A DNA stretch of 64,000 bases from assembly GCA_007118975.1 (NCBI GenBank), contig SKQO01000080.1, positions 1-64,000 on the forward strand, written 5' to 3'. The position numbers were made by a program, and so were the translations under genes. The stretch is from Halobacteriales archaeon (GTDB taxonomy: Archaea; Halobacteriota; Halobacteria; Halobacteriales; SKNY01). The notes under the pieces are model-generated. The model ran no database searches. It was not told the origin of the DNA and worked only from the letters and a program-made list of their open reading frames with translations. This document shows positions 50,269 through 59,427 of the stretch, in pieces (position 1 is the first letter of the stretch; each line of letters begins with the position of its first letter).

Positions 50269-51359
50269 CGTGTGGATTCCAGGAATGGGGGGATCACAAT
50301 TCTTGCCTTTTTGGCCGCTCCCCGGATGCTCACGCCGATCTCACGCCCCTCCTGGGCCGCACTCGAATCGACGTACCCCATGCCGATCGGTTCACCGAGT
50401 GTCGGACTCATCGTTCCGCTCGTTACCTCCCCGATAACACTGCCCGCTTCGTCGAGGATGTCGTAGCCTTGACGTGGAATGCCGCGCTCGGTCAGTTCAA
50501 ACCCGACAAGGCGTTGCTCTGGGCCGTTCGCCGCCTGTTCGACCAGGCGATCATGACCGAGGAACGGTGGCTCCGCGTCGAGGGACACGACGAAATCCAC
50601 CCCGGCTTCGAGCGGCGTGCGTGGATTCGATTCTCGGTCGAACTCGTGGCCGCCGAGCAGGTACCCCATCTCGAGCCTGAGCGTGTCGCGGGCGCCCAGT
50701 CCGCACCGTTGGGCCTCGAGTGCCTCGTCGACGATCGTCGCCTGGTCCCACGGAATCAACAGCTCCACGCCCGCTTCTCCGGTGTAGCCGGTGTGGGACA
50801 CCCGACACTCGACCCCCGCGACGGTCCCCACCGCGTGGTGGTTACGATCGAGGTCAGTGGGGACGTCCTCGCCGATCGCTCCAACGACTTCGATGGCGTC
50901 AGGCCCCTGGATCGCGAGCATCGCATATTCGGTGGTCTGGTTTTCGACCGTGGCGTCGAGCCCCCACTCGTCCCGATGGGACACCCAGTGGTCGGTCATC
51001 CACTCGTCGGTTCCCGCGTTCGGGACGAACAGGTAATCCTCAGCATCACGCTGAAAGAGCATGATATCGTCGAGGATGATGCCTGATTCGTCGGTGACTG
51101 TCGAGTACTGCGCCGCCCCTGGCGTGAGCCGATCCACGTCATTGGAGGTTAGCCGCTGGCAGAGTGTGCGACTGTCCGGTCCCGCTACCGAAAGCTCGCC
51201 CATATGGGAGACATCGAAGACGCCCACCGACCCCCTGACGGCGGCGTGTTCGACCTTGATGGAATCGAAGGTGACTGGCATCTCCCAGCCGCCGAATTCC
51301 GTAAAGCGAGCGCCGCGAGCCTCGTGACTGTCGTATAACGGGGTTTTCCGATTCGACAT
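50265..51359 (-). CDS. gcvT: Glycine cleavage system T protein (aminomethyltransferase)
   Basis: [47 protein letters not shown]. Confidence 0.97.
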   Translation of the reverse strand: MSNRKTPLYDSHEARGARFTEFGGWEMPVTFDSIKVEHAAVRGSVGVFDVSHMGELSVAGPDSRTLCQRLTSNDVDRLTPGAAQYSTVTDESGIILDDIMLFQRDAEDYLFVPNAGTDEWMTDHWVSHRDEWGLDATVENQTTEYAMLAIQGPDAIEVVGAIGEDVPTDLDRNHHAVGTVAGVECRVSHTGYTGEAGVELLIPWDQATIVDEALEAQRCGLGARDTLRLEMGYLLGGHEFDRESNPRTPLEAGVDFVVSLDAEPPFLGHDRLVEQAANGPEQRLVGFELTERGIPRQGYDILDEAGSVIGEVTSGTMSPTLGEPIGMGYVDSSAAQEGREIGVSIRGAAKKARIVIPPFLESTR

Positions 51360-51449
51360 GTTCGATCGATCGGTGCGCTACGGTATTGGTTTGTGGGGTC
51401 TCGGTGGCGGAGCGGCGACGTTTTTGCCCCCGGGTGGAACTGAACGCCC

Positions 51450-52280
51450 ATGGCCTACGACGGTCCGATCCTCGACAATCACCTCCATCTCGATCGAGAA
51501 CGTGGCAAAGGTATCGCGGCAGTCGAGGAATTCGTTGCTGCGGGCGGAACGCACCTGGTCGTGATCAACAAGCCCTCCTGGTCATACGGGGTGAACGTGA
51601 CCGACCCGGCCGACTTCGAAGTGGGGTACGGTGAGACGATGTCGATTGTCGACGACGCTACCGAGGTACTCCCGGGGATGGCGTGGGCCGCCCTCGGTGT
51701 CCACCCGGCGCTCATTTCTCGGCTCGTCGATGATCGCGGGTTCACCCCGCAGGAAGCGGCTTCCCTGATGAGCGGTGGGATCGATCGGGCTGCCCAACAC
51801 GTTGTCGAGGGAACGGCGCTAGCCCTCAAATCCGGACGTCCCCATTATGACGTTTCCGAGGAGCTCTGGGATGCGTCAAACGACGTGCTACGGCACGCAC
51901 TTGAGCGGGCGGCGGCGATCGATTGTGCCGTCCAGTTGCACACCGAGCAAACGACAGATCTACGCGAGATCACGGAATGGGCAGCCGCGGTGGGGCTCCC
52001 GGCCCAACGGGTCGTAAAACACTACGCAGGCGATCGGCTCGAGGGCCCAGTTCCCAGCGTGATCGCCCGGCCCGACCCGATCGAAGCGATGGTCAACCGG
52101 GGCGTACCGTTTCTGATGGAAACGGACTATCTCGACGATCCCGACCGTCCCGGTGCCGTTCTCGGGCCAAAGACCGTCCCACGACGTGTCGAGTGGTTGC
52201 TTTCGGAAGGCCATCAGACCGCCGTCGAACGTGCCCACGTCGAGACTCCCGAGCTCGTGTACGACCTCCGGCTCGAGTAG
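51450..52280 (+). CDS. TatD-related metal-dependent hydrolase
   Basis: ILDNHLHLD; LHTEQTT; KHYAG; LMETDYLDDP. Confidence 0.88.
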   Translation: MAYDGPILDNHLHLDRERGKGIAAVEEFVAAGGTHLVVINKPSWSYGVNVTDPADFEVGYGETMSIVDDATEVLPGMAWAALGVHPALISRLVDDRGFTPQEAASLMSGGIDRAAQHVVEGTALALKSGRPHYDVSEELWDASNDVLRHALERAAAIDCAVQLHTEQTTDLREITEWAAAVGLPAQRVVKHYAGDRLEGPVPSVIARPDPIEAMVNRGVPFLMETDYLDDPDRPGAVLGPKTVPRRVEWLLSEGHQTAVERAHVETPELVYDLRLE

Positions 52281-52365
52281 GCGCACTCGACCGAGCCATG
52301 TGCGAGCGCGACCCAGGGATCCCGCCGAGAGAAAGGCCTTTCAGGCCCGCTCCGAACAGTGGTGT

Positions 52366-52938
52366 ATGACCGCGGCCGAAGAGGAGTTTTACACGCCGGA
52401 ACGATGGGAAAACTGGCTTTCCCGGATCCGCGAGGAGGACATCGACCCAGAGGACGAAGATGCGGCACGATTGCTCTTGAACCTCCAGGACGACACCACC
52501 ATCGCGGTCGTCAAGATCCTAGAAGCGTACGACGAAGAGCGAATCGGGGATGAAGAGACGCTCGCGGAGCTCGAGGAGGTCCGCGAAATCGTCCTCGAGG
52601 AGGTGGATTTCGAGGACGAAGACAAGGCGATCCTGGTCGATGGGGTACAGACGAGTCTGCTCTGTGTGTTCCTCGCAGCGGAGGAATACGTGGTGAACGG
52701 TCCGGAATCGAACGAATCGATCGCCGATTGTATCGAGACGGCCCAGGCTGCCGAGGCCGAGGACGATCTCGATAATGCGCTGTGGCACTGTGCGCGCGCC
52801 GGCACTGCCATCCTCGACGGGGAACACCTCGATCGCGCCATCGGCGAAGAGATGGAGTACTCGCTGGTCGCAGAATGGATCAACGGACTCGACAGCCTGG
52901 CAAGCGCCGTCAGTGATCCCGAAGTCGTCGAGGAGTGA
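52366..52938 (+). CDS. DUF2150 family protein
   Basis: EEFYTPERWENWLSRIREEDIDPEDEDAARLLLNLQDDTTIAVVKIL; start trimmed. Confidence 0.85.
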   Translation: MTAAEEEFYTPERWENWLSRIREEDIDPEDEDAARLLLNLQDDTTIAVVKILEAYDEERIGDEETLAELEEVREIVLEEVDFEDEDKAILVDGVQTSLLCVFLAAEEYVVNGPESNESIADCIETAQAAEAEDDLDNALWHCARAGTAILDGEHLDRAIGEEMEYSLVAEWINGLDSLASAVSDPEVVEE

Positions 52939-53001
52939 GGTTCGACGATTGACGATGTTCGTATCGACACTCATTATAGGGTCAGCCGGGATTCCCAACG
53001 T

Positions 53002-54345
53002 ATGACCGACGTCGGGATTGATGCGATCGAGATCTGGACCGGCAAACTCCGGTTGGATCTCCCTGGAACGCTCGCCCCCGCAAAGGGTGAAGATCCCGAG
53101 AAATACACCAAAGGTCTCGGACTGTTCGCTTCTTCGCTCCCGGACACCTACGAGGACATCGTCACCATGGGGGCAAACGCCGCCCACCGGCTGATGGAGC
53201 GCGAAGACGTCGTCCCCGCTGATATCGGACGGATCGACGTGGCCACCGAGAGCGCGTTCGATAACTCGAAACCCGTATCGACGTACATTGCGGGCTGTCT
53301 GGAACAAATATACGACGGCGATTTCAGACACGCCAACAAAGGAGAGCGAAAATTCGCGTGCGTCTCGGGCACCCAGGCCATCGACGACGCGTACAACTGG
53401 ATTCGTGCGGGGAGACATCGGGGCCGATCCGCGCTGGTGATTGCGACCGATACCGCACTGTACGAGCGAGGTGACGCCGGAGAGGCGACTCAGGGTGGCG
53501 GCGCGATTGCCATGTTGATCGCGGAGAATCCCAAACTCATGACGCTCAGTCAGGCCCAGGGGTTCGGAAGCATGGACGAGACCGACTTCCTCAAGCCAAA
53601 CCAGCAGTTCCCGAGCGTCGACGGCAAGCGCTCGATACAGGTCTATCTCGCCCGCATGCGTGAGGCAATCGAGGATTTTGAGGGACAGAACGGTGAGATG
53701 CACCCCGAAGACTACGCCCACATTCCCTTCCACACGCCGTTCCCCGGCATGGTTCGGAAGGCAGCCGCGCTCGGTTATCGCCGGCTGATACGCGATACGG
53801 ATGTCGAGGAGGCGCTCGCGAATAAGATCGGTCCACAACCCCGGCCGGAGGCCTTCGCGGACACCGAGGAGTATCGCGAAGCCCTCAGCGAGTACACCGA
53901 AGCCCTCACCTCGACGGATCGATACACGACCTGGTATGAAGAAGTAATCGAACCGACACTATGGATCTCGCGCGAAGTCGGGAACTGGTATACCGGGTCG
54001 GTCCACGTCGCTCGTGCAAGCGCGCTTCTGGACGGGGCCGCGAACGGGAGAGATCTTACCGACGCGAGGTTTCTGGTCGCATCCTACGGGAGTGGCGCTC
54101 AAGCCGAGATTCACGAGGAAGCGGTCCAGCCCGGCTGGAAGCGGGAAATTCAAAAGCTTCCGATCGAGGACCACCTCGAGCGCCGCAGCGACATCGACTT
54201 CGAGGAGTACGAACTCGTCCACGACGCGCACAACCATGACGTTGACACCGGGACCGACTTGCGAACGTTTTCCGTCCCGGAACACGAGTTTGTCTTTGAC
54301 GGCTGGGGGCCGATGAACGAGCGCCAGTACCGGTTTGTCACCTGA
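53002..54345 (+). CDS. hmgB: Hydroxymethylglutaryl-CoA synthase
   Basis: IDVATESAFDNSKPVSTYIAGCLEQ; FACVSGTQAIDDAYNWI; HIPFHTPFPGMVRKA. Confidence 0.95.
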   Translation: MTDVGIDAIEIWTGKLRLDLPGTLAPAKGEDPEKYTKGLGLFASSLPDTYEDIVTMGANAAHRLMEREDVVPADIGRIDVATESAFDNSKPVSTYIAGCLEQIYDGDFRHANKGERKFACVSGTQAIDDAYNWIRAGRHRGRSALVIATDTALYERGDAGEATQGGGAIAMLIAENPKLMTLSQAQGFGSMDETDFLKPNQQFPSVDGKRSIQVYLARMREAIEDFEGQNGEMHPEDYAHIPFHTPFPGMVRKAAALGYRRLIRDTDVEEALANKIGPQPRPEAFADTEEYREALSEYTEALTSTDRYTTWYEEVIEPTLWISREVGNWYTGSVHVARASALLDGAANGRDLTDARFLVASYGSGAQAEIHEEAVQPGWKREIQKLPIEDHLERRSDIDFEEYELVHDAHNHDVDTGTDLRTFSVPEHEFVFDGWGPMNERQYRFVT

Positions 54346-54355
54346 GCCTGTTTGG

Positions 54356-55072
54356 TCACTCGTCGGGCAATCGTGCGACACGATCCAGCAACTCCTCGAG
54401 CGGCTGTTCGGTCACGGCGAGGGAGACCCCGTCAATTCTCGCGAGATCCGGCGCGTGGTCCCACAGGTCGTCGGTCGTCAGACCGTGCAGGACGATGGCA
54501 TTGGGCTTCGGACTCGCCACGCGCATCGCCACGAGCGGCGATTCGCCCCGGGTAACACGCGTGAATACCAGTGCTCGCTCCGTACTCTGGCCGTACAGCC
54601 GGTAGAATTCGTCGCTGGAGAGCCGGGTGATTGCGTCGATACTGTCGATGATGGTGTGGCCGTTGATCGCGGTTGCGGTGCCCGCTGTCACCTCGATCGC
54701 CTCGATCGATTCGTAAAACCGATCCAGTGTGAGTGGCGCCGCGTACTCACGGAGATCGTGAACGATCGATTCGTCGAACCCCGCGGAGAGGACGCGTTCG
54801 AACTGGCGGATGCGTTCCCCGCCCGCGGCTTCGTCCAGCGTAAGCATCGCCTCGACTAGCCGTCGCACGACGGAGATTCCGGGATTTTCCCGTCTACCAC
54901 CTTCATAATCGCTGATGACCGATGCGGAGACGTCGAGCTGAGACGCGAGCGATGCCTGAGAAAGACCGAAATCGTTTCGCCACTTTCGGATCGTGGCTCC
55001 CGGCTCTTCGCTACAGACAATCTCGCCCGCGATGCGAGTCGCCAAACGATACCGCGGGCTCTCCTCGCGCAT
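54356..55072 (-). CDS. HTH (XRE/Cro-type) transcriptional regulator
   Basis: IRKWRNDFGLSQASLASQLDVSASVISDYEGGRRENPGISVVRRLVEA HTH_3. Confidence 0.88.
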   Translation of the reverse strand: MREESPRYRLATRIAGEIVCSEEPGATIRKWRNDFGLSQASLASQLDVSASVISDYEGGRRENPGISVVRRLVEAMLTLDEAAGGERIRQFERVLSAGFDESIVHDLREYAAPLTLDRFYESIEAIEVTAGTATAINGHTIIDSIDAITRLSSDEFYRLYGQSTERALVFTRVTRGESPLVAMRVASPKPNAIVLHGLTTDDLWDHAPDLARIDGVSLAVTEQPLEELLDRVARLPDE

Positions 55073-55129
55073 ATGTCATCGACGGAGGAGCGACCGAAAA
55101 AGGATGTCGGCCTTCGAGTCGGGACTTCG

Positions 55130-55888
55130 TCACTGGTACATGCTCATTGTCCTCGCTTCGGGCGGCGATTCATCTTCGGTAACCTGTTGGTACTGCCTGG
55201 CGACCTGCTGCATTTGCCGCCTAATGTCCTCGGCCTGCTCTTCGAGTGGTGTCGTGTCGATGTCGAAGTCCACCATCGGCTCCAGCGCCGTTTCGATAAC
55301 GGCTCGGGCCGCGCCGGGGTCGGGGAGTTGGGGATGAGCCCGTACGATGAGCAGGGTTGCCGGGACGTCGGCCCGATAACATTCTCGAACGATGGCACCG
55401 GTAATGCCGCCGACCACGCCGTGCTCGTCCGGGATTTCGACCCCCACGTCCTCCAGTTCTTCGACGAGTTCGGGTGTCGTGGCGATGCCACGTACCTCGC
55501 CCAATTGGTCCTCCGATTCCGCAGGTGCGCCCGCGAGGAAGATCGCGCGTTCGAACGTCTCTGCGAGTTCGGAGAGCACACATCGGCTGAGCCCTTCAAA
55601 TGCGCGCTGCGGGAGAGCCAGGTCGCTTTGTAGAGTCATAACCCCATGCGATTCGCTTGCGTATACGCGCACGAGATCCTGAATCAACCCGTTTTCGAAA
55701 GTGACGACCGGCGGGAATTCCGCGGCATGAATGCTGCCGTAGTGCTCGAGACCCAGCTGGTCACTGATCTGGTCGACTGCGATTGCGGCGACGAGTCCGA
55801 GCCCGGGGAGTCCCTCGATCAACGTCGGCGACTCGATGTCCACGTCGTTCACCAGCTCCAAGTGCGCGTCGTTGGATAGTTCGCTCAT
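55130..55888 (-). CDS. PAC2-family (proteasome assembly chaperone-like) protein
   Basis: SPTLIEGLPGLGLVAAIAVDQISDQLGLEHYGSIHAAEFPPV. Confidence 0.9.
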   Translation of the reverse strand: MSELSNDAHLELVNDVDIESPTLIEGLPGLGLVAAIAVDQISDQLGLEHYGSIHAAEFPPVVTFENGLIQDLVRVYASESHGVMTLQSDLALPQRAFEGLSRCVLSELAETFERAIFLAGAPAESEDQLGEVRGIATTPELVEELEDVGVEIPDEHGVVGGITGAIVRECYRADVPATLLIVRAHPQLPDPGAARAVIETALEPMVDFDIDTTPLEEQAEDIRRQMQQVARQYQQVTEDESPPEARTMSMYQ

Positions 55889-55989
55889 GGGACCCCGTTA
55901 GGCCGGCTGTCAGTTAGTCGTTATCGAACAACCGGTGCTTCACACTCACAAACACAAACGGTCGCTCCCCTCGCACACGAAGAGGCATT

Positions 55990-56040
55990 ACGGAGATTCA
56001 AGGAGCAAACCCCGTGCTTCAGGGCGGAGAGGATGTCAAC
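55990..56040. mobile_element. Putative degraded right end of an IS200/IS605 (IS1341-type) TnpB element
   Basis: attcaaggagcaaaccccgtgcttcagggcggagaggatgtcaac; shares CAAGGAGC and a CCCCGTGC/GGGCGG hairpin with tnpB ends; no tnpB ORF nearby. Confidence 0.45.
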
Positions 56041-56473
56041 CTCCGCCGTCCAGGCCGGCCCTTTGGAGCCGCTCGCCCTCCTCACTTGACACCTCGAGAT
56101 CCGGGACTGGCGTCGGCTTCCCGTTATCATCGATCGCCACGAACACGAAGTAGGACTCGGTCGTCAGCTCCGTTTCTCCCGTCAATGGATCCTCGCCGAA
56201 TGCTCGGACACGCAAGCGAACACTTGTCCGCCCCGCAGCGTACACATATGCCTCGACGAGGGCGATATCACCGATCGCGAGCGGTTTTTCGAAATCCACG
56301 GAATCGATGTGGGCGGTCACGCAAGGACGACCCGCAAACCGCATGGCACTCATCGCGGCGACCTCGTCCATCCAACGCAACACGTTCCCGCCATGGGCCG
56401 TTCCCAAGTTGTTCGCGTGGTGGGGCTGGATTCGATTGCGATCGATAATCTGCGTGTCGATGAGATCAACCAT
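56036..56473 (-). CDS. Acyl-CoA thioesterase (hotdog fold)
   Basis: IQPHHANNLGTAHGGNVLRWMDEVAAMSAMRFAG. Confidence 0.92.
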   Translation of the reverse strand: MVDLIDTQIIDRNRIQPHHANNLGTAHGGNVLRWMDEVAAMSAMRFAGRPCVTAHIDSVDFEKPLAIGDIALVEAYVYAAGRTSVRLRVRAFGEDPLTGETELTTESYFVFVAIDDNGKPTPVPDLEVSSEEGERLQRAGLDGGG

Positions 56474-56532
56474 GGGTGCAGGCGTGTCGCCAGTCAGTTA
56501 ATCGTATGCGATCAAGCCGGTGATACGCGCGC

Positions 56533-56844
56533 CTACAAGCGAGATAACAGCATGGTTATCGTACCGTCGTTTGCGGATTTGGTCCGCTCGAACGGGGCGA
56601 TACTCCGCTCGTGACAGCGCGGACACTCCTTGTGTGGTCGATCCATCACGTTTCCACACGTAATACACCGATAGGACTTGGTGTCCGCCGGATACCGGTC
56701 GGCCTGACTGCTGAGGTCGACGTCGAGGTTCTCTCGAACCATGACGCCACCCGCTTGTCCGCATTCGGGACAACGATTCTTTGGCTGCTCGAAGAGGCTC
56801 TTGCAGATCACACAGCGAAACGGCTTGTTCGGCAGGCTGCTCAT
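56533..56844 (-). CDS. Small zinc-ribbon protein with paired CxxC motifs
   Basis: MSSLPNKPFRCVICKSLFEQPKNRCPECGQAG...YRCITCGNVMDRPHKECPRCHE; start trimmed. Confidence 0.8.
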   Translation of the reverse strand: MSSLPNKPFRCVICKSLFEQPKNRCPECGQAGGVMVRENLDVDLSSQADRYPADTKSYRCITCGNVMDRPHKECPRCHERSIAPFERTKSANDGTITMLLSRL

Positions 56845-56944
56845 ACCATCACACCGTCCCGAGGCTAGGGGCTCCATCTGGGGCGATCGAATCCCGATAA
56901 GGGTCAGCAACCGCTTGCGCGCGCGACCGAGATAGCCCTGTGAG

Positions 56945-57066
56945 ATTTGGAGCCACGGCTGGGCTCAGCCGACTGGTGAGGCCCCTGCCCGCGTTCGGCC
57001 CTCTCCCGGGCGTCCCCGGGACAGAATCTCCCGCGACGACCTGGCCGAAGACCTGATGGTACACGC
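56945..57066 (-). ncRNA. Candidate structured RNA or long 5' leader
   Basis: TTTATA box (57090-57095, minus), then hairpins CCCGGG-GACG-CCCGGG and GGGGCC...GGCUCC; no convincing ORF. Confidence 0.3.
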
Positions 57067-57154
57067 CTGACTCTAACGTCAGTCGCAGGTATAAACCCTT
57101 TGTCGTCCTCGCGGGAACGTCTCGCGCCCCGATCCTAACACGGGCCCATGAAGC

Positions 57155-57394
57155 CTATGCGTACGTTTTTTCGAGATGTGCCACGATGTCATCGCTCTCG
57201 GCGAGTCCCGTCACTCCGTGTTCTTCATCGACGAGGACCGGCACGCCGCGCTGACCGCTCACCGCTTCAACCTCGTCACGTTGGGATTTCGCCGCGGGCA
57301 CGTCGTGCGTGATATACTCGAGATCGAGATCGCTCAGTTTTTGCTCGACCTTTCGACAAAATGGACACCCTGGCAATCGGTAGAGTTCTAGCAT
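57155..57394 (-). CDS. Glutaredoxin / GST N-terminal domain protein
   Basis: MLELYRLPGCPFCRKVEQKL CPFC; GVPVLVDEEHGVTGLAESDDIVAHL. Confidence 0.92.
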   Translation of the reverse strand: MLELYRLPGCPFCRKVEQKLSDLDLEYITHDVPAAKSQRDEVEAVSGQRGVPVLVDEEHGVTGLAESDDIVAHLEKTYA

Positions 57395-57504
57395 CTCCTC
57401 GATCGATGCGAGCGTCAGGGCCCGCTTAACACTAACGGGCGGGTGCGTCGATCTCGCCTGATCCAGGTAGCACCTATATTTTCGTGGCTAGCATCGTTTC
57501 GTTC

Positions 57505-57933
57505 ATGGGAGCGGGAATCAATCGCTCGACGAATCCAGTGGATTCTCGTTGGTGGTACTGGATCGCCGCCTATCCGCTGTTCCTGTTGGTGTTCGTCCCG
57601 CTGATCGTGTTTGTCGTTGCGCTGGTGGTGATCCCCGCGGTGATCTTGATCGAGGTCGAGCCGGGCGCGTCCGGACTCATCGTGGTCCCGCTTGTCCTGG
57701 GCGGCGTGCTGTTCCTCGGCCTCGCAGTGGGATTCCTCGTCGTGTTTCTCGTGTTGCCCGTAGCACTGTACGCGGACGCAAAGGAGATACGGGCTGCAAA
57801 CGTCGATTGGGATCCCGACCCGGTCCTATACGGACTGGTAGCAGCGCTCCAGTGGTTGTTCAGTCCGTTTATTGGGTTGGTGATTGCGCCCTATTACCTG
57901 TACCGACGGCACCAGGTCCTGGGTGTCCCATGA
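57505..57933 (+). CDS. Multi-TM membrane protein
   Basis: Long hydrophobic segments WYWIAAYPLFLLVFVPLIVFVVALVVIPAVI... Confidence 0.8.
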   Translation: MGAGINRSTNPVDSRWWYWIAAYPLFLLVFVPLIVFVVALVVIPAVILIEVEPGASGLIVVPLVLGGVLFLGLAVGFLVVFLVLPVALYADAKEIRAANVDWDPDPVLYGLVAALQWLFSPFIGLVIAPYYLYRRHQVLGVP

Positions 57934-57946
57934 GACGGTGATCTCT

Positions 57947-58414
57947 GTGGAAGATGTACCTCGATTTCTCTGTGACGTAATGTTGGGAAAACTTGCCGTT
58001 TATCTCCGTATGTGTGGGTACGATACCGCCTACGCGGGAGACCGTGGTGTGGAAACGAATGATGCCGTACTGGCGATCGCCGACAACGAAGGGCGCACGA
58101 TCGTCACGCGGGATCAGACGCTTGCGAATCGGGCGAATGAATCATTGTTGCTAGAAGGACTCGACCTCGAGGACATGCTTGCCGAGCTGGCAAATACGGG
58201 GATCCACCTTGCGCCAGCGGATCCACCGACACGATGCGGCCGGTGCAACGGTCCGCTTTCGCCGGAATCTCACCCCATCGATCGGCCGGATTACGCACCG
58301 AGCGATCCAAGAACGCCCTGCTGGGTTTGCGATCGTTGTCACCGAGTGTTCTGGAAGGGCAGCCACTGGGACGATGTCGTCACAAGGCTCGCATCAATCG
58401 AAGAAGTCGCATAA
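57947..58414 (+). CDS. Mut7-C RNase/PIN-like domain protein with zinc ribbon
   Basis: FLCDVMLGKLAVYLRMCGYDTAY; RTIVTRDQTLANRA; CGRCNGPL...CWVCDRCHRVFWKGSHWD. Confidence 0.92.
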   Translation: MEDVPRFLCDVMLGKLAVYLRMCGYDTAYAGDRGVETNDAVLAIADNEGRTIVTRDQTLANRANESLLLEGLDLEDMLAELANTGIHLAPADPPTRCGRCNGPLSPESHPIDRPDYAPSDPRTPCWVCDRCHRVFWKGSHWDDVVTRLASIEEVA

Positions 58415-58448
58415 GTGCCCTGAGTCGATGTTGGCCGCAACCGGGGTA

Positions 58449-58682
58449 TCAGGGCTCGAATGCGACGCTCGTAACGGTATCGAACACGCCCGCGACCGAG
58501 TGAATCTCGTCGGTTACCGTCACCGCGATATCATCTTTGGAGTCGAGGTTCAGCGTGACGATGAGATCATACTCTCCGGTAACGAGGTGAACCTGTTCGA
58601 CCAGATCGCTTTCAGCGATCGTTTGTGCCGCTTCCCTGACCGCTCCCGGCTCCACCATTACGTGGACGTACGCATCCGTCAT
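58449..58682 (-). CDS. Stand-alone Lrp/AsnC ligand-binding (RAM) domain protein
   Basis: MTDAYVHVMVEPGAVREAAQTIAESDLVEQVHLVTGEYDLIVTLNLDSKDDIAVTVTDEIHSVAGVFDTVTSVAF; start trimmed. Confidence 0.88.
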   Translation of the reverse strand: MTDAYVHVMVEPGAVREAAQTIAESDLVEQVHLVTGEYDLIVTLNLDSKDDIAVTVTDEIHSVAGVFDTVTSVAFEP

Positions 58683-58825
58683 AGCACGCGATGATTCGCA
58701 CTCCTCCGGCTTAATACTGGGTGCTGCCCATCCCCGTCGGGCTCCCTTCGCTCCGGTCGGCGCTGGTGGCCCCGACATAGGCGGGATTAGTATCGTTATC
58801 CGGTCAATTCGTCGTCCTCACAGAG

Positions 58826-59208
58826 ATGGTGGGAATCGGGGCAATCACTCGCCTGGTCGAGGCGTTGCTTGTGGCCTACGGGATCGGTGTACCGCCTGGT
58901 TGGCTGGCGAGGGTGCCATCGCAGGGTTGCTTGCCCCAGGGATGATCGCCATCCTCGCTGGTATCCATCTGCTGGCGCCGCGACCATCCGTCACCACTAC
59001 GACACTCAGTTTGTCGTTCCTCGGTGGGGAACTCATGGCCGGATACCTCGGCTTCGGTATCCTGACGGTGCCGATCGGCCAGGATCCGGCCGAAATCAGT
59101 GCCTTCGAACGGTTTGCGGTAACGATCGGTGGGGTGGATGCCCTCGCCATCCTCCCGCTGGTGTTCAAAATCCCACCCATCCAGCGGCGAATCGACGGTG
59201 ATGACTGA
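58826..59208 (+). pseudogene. Membrane protein gene with apparent -1 nt frameshift (around 58885-58900)
   Basis: MVGIGAITRLVEALLVAYGIG continues in another frame as TAWLAGEGAIAGLLAPGMIAILAGIHLLAPRPSV...IQRRIDGDD. Confidence 0.5.
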
Positions 59209-59427
59209 TGCCCGGGGCGATCGGGCTTGTTGTACGGCGTATCGCTTACGACCGACGAGCTTCGTGAAGCTGGAGGATCGCTCGTACATTTGGCCGCACT
59301 ACAAAGGGTCACACTCGACGAGTCGTCTTTATGTAAGAACCCGGTGCTGGAGGCGGATACTCCACGCCGAACGTATCAACGTTTGATGTGCGTATATGTG
59401 GCCCAGGAGCGCCTCCCACCTGGTCGC

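Noticed and set aside
52519-53838. 439-aa minus-strand ORF
   Set aside because: Antisense to DUF2150 and HMG-CoA synthase; no recognisable motif
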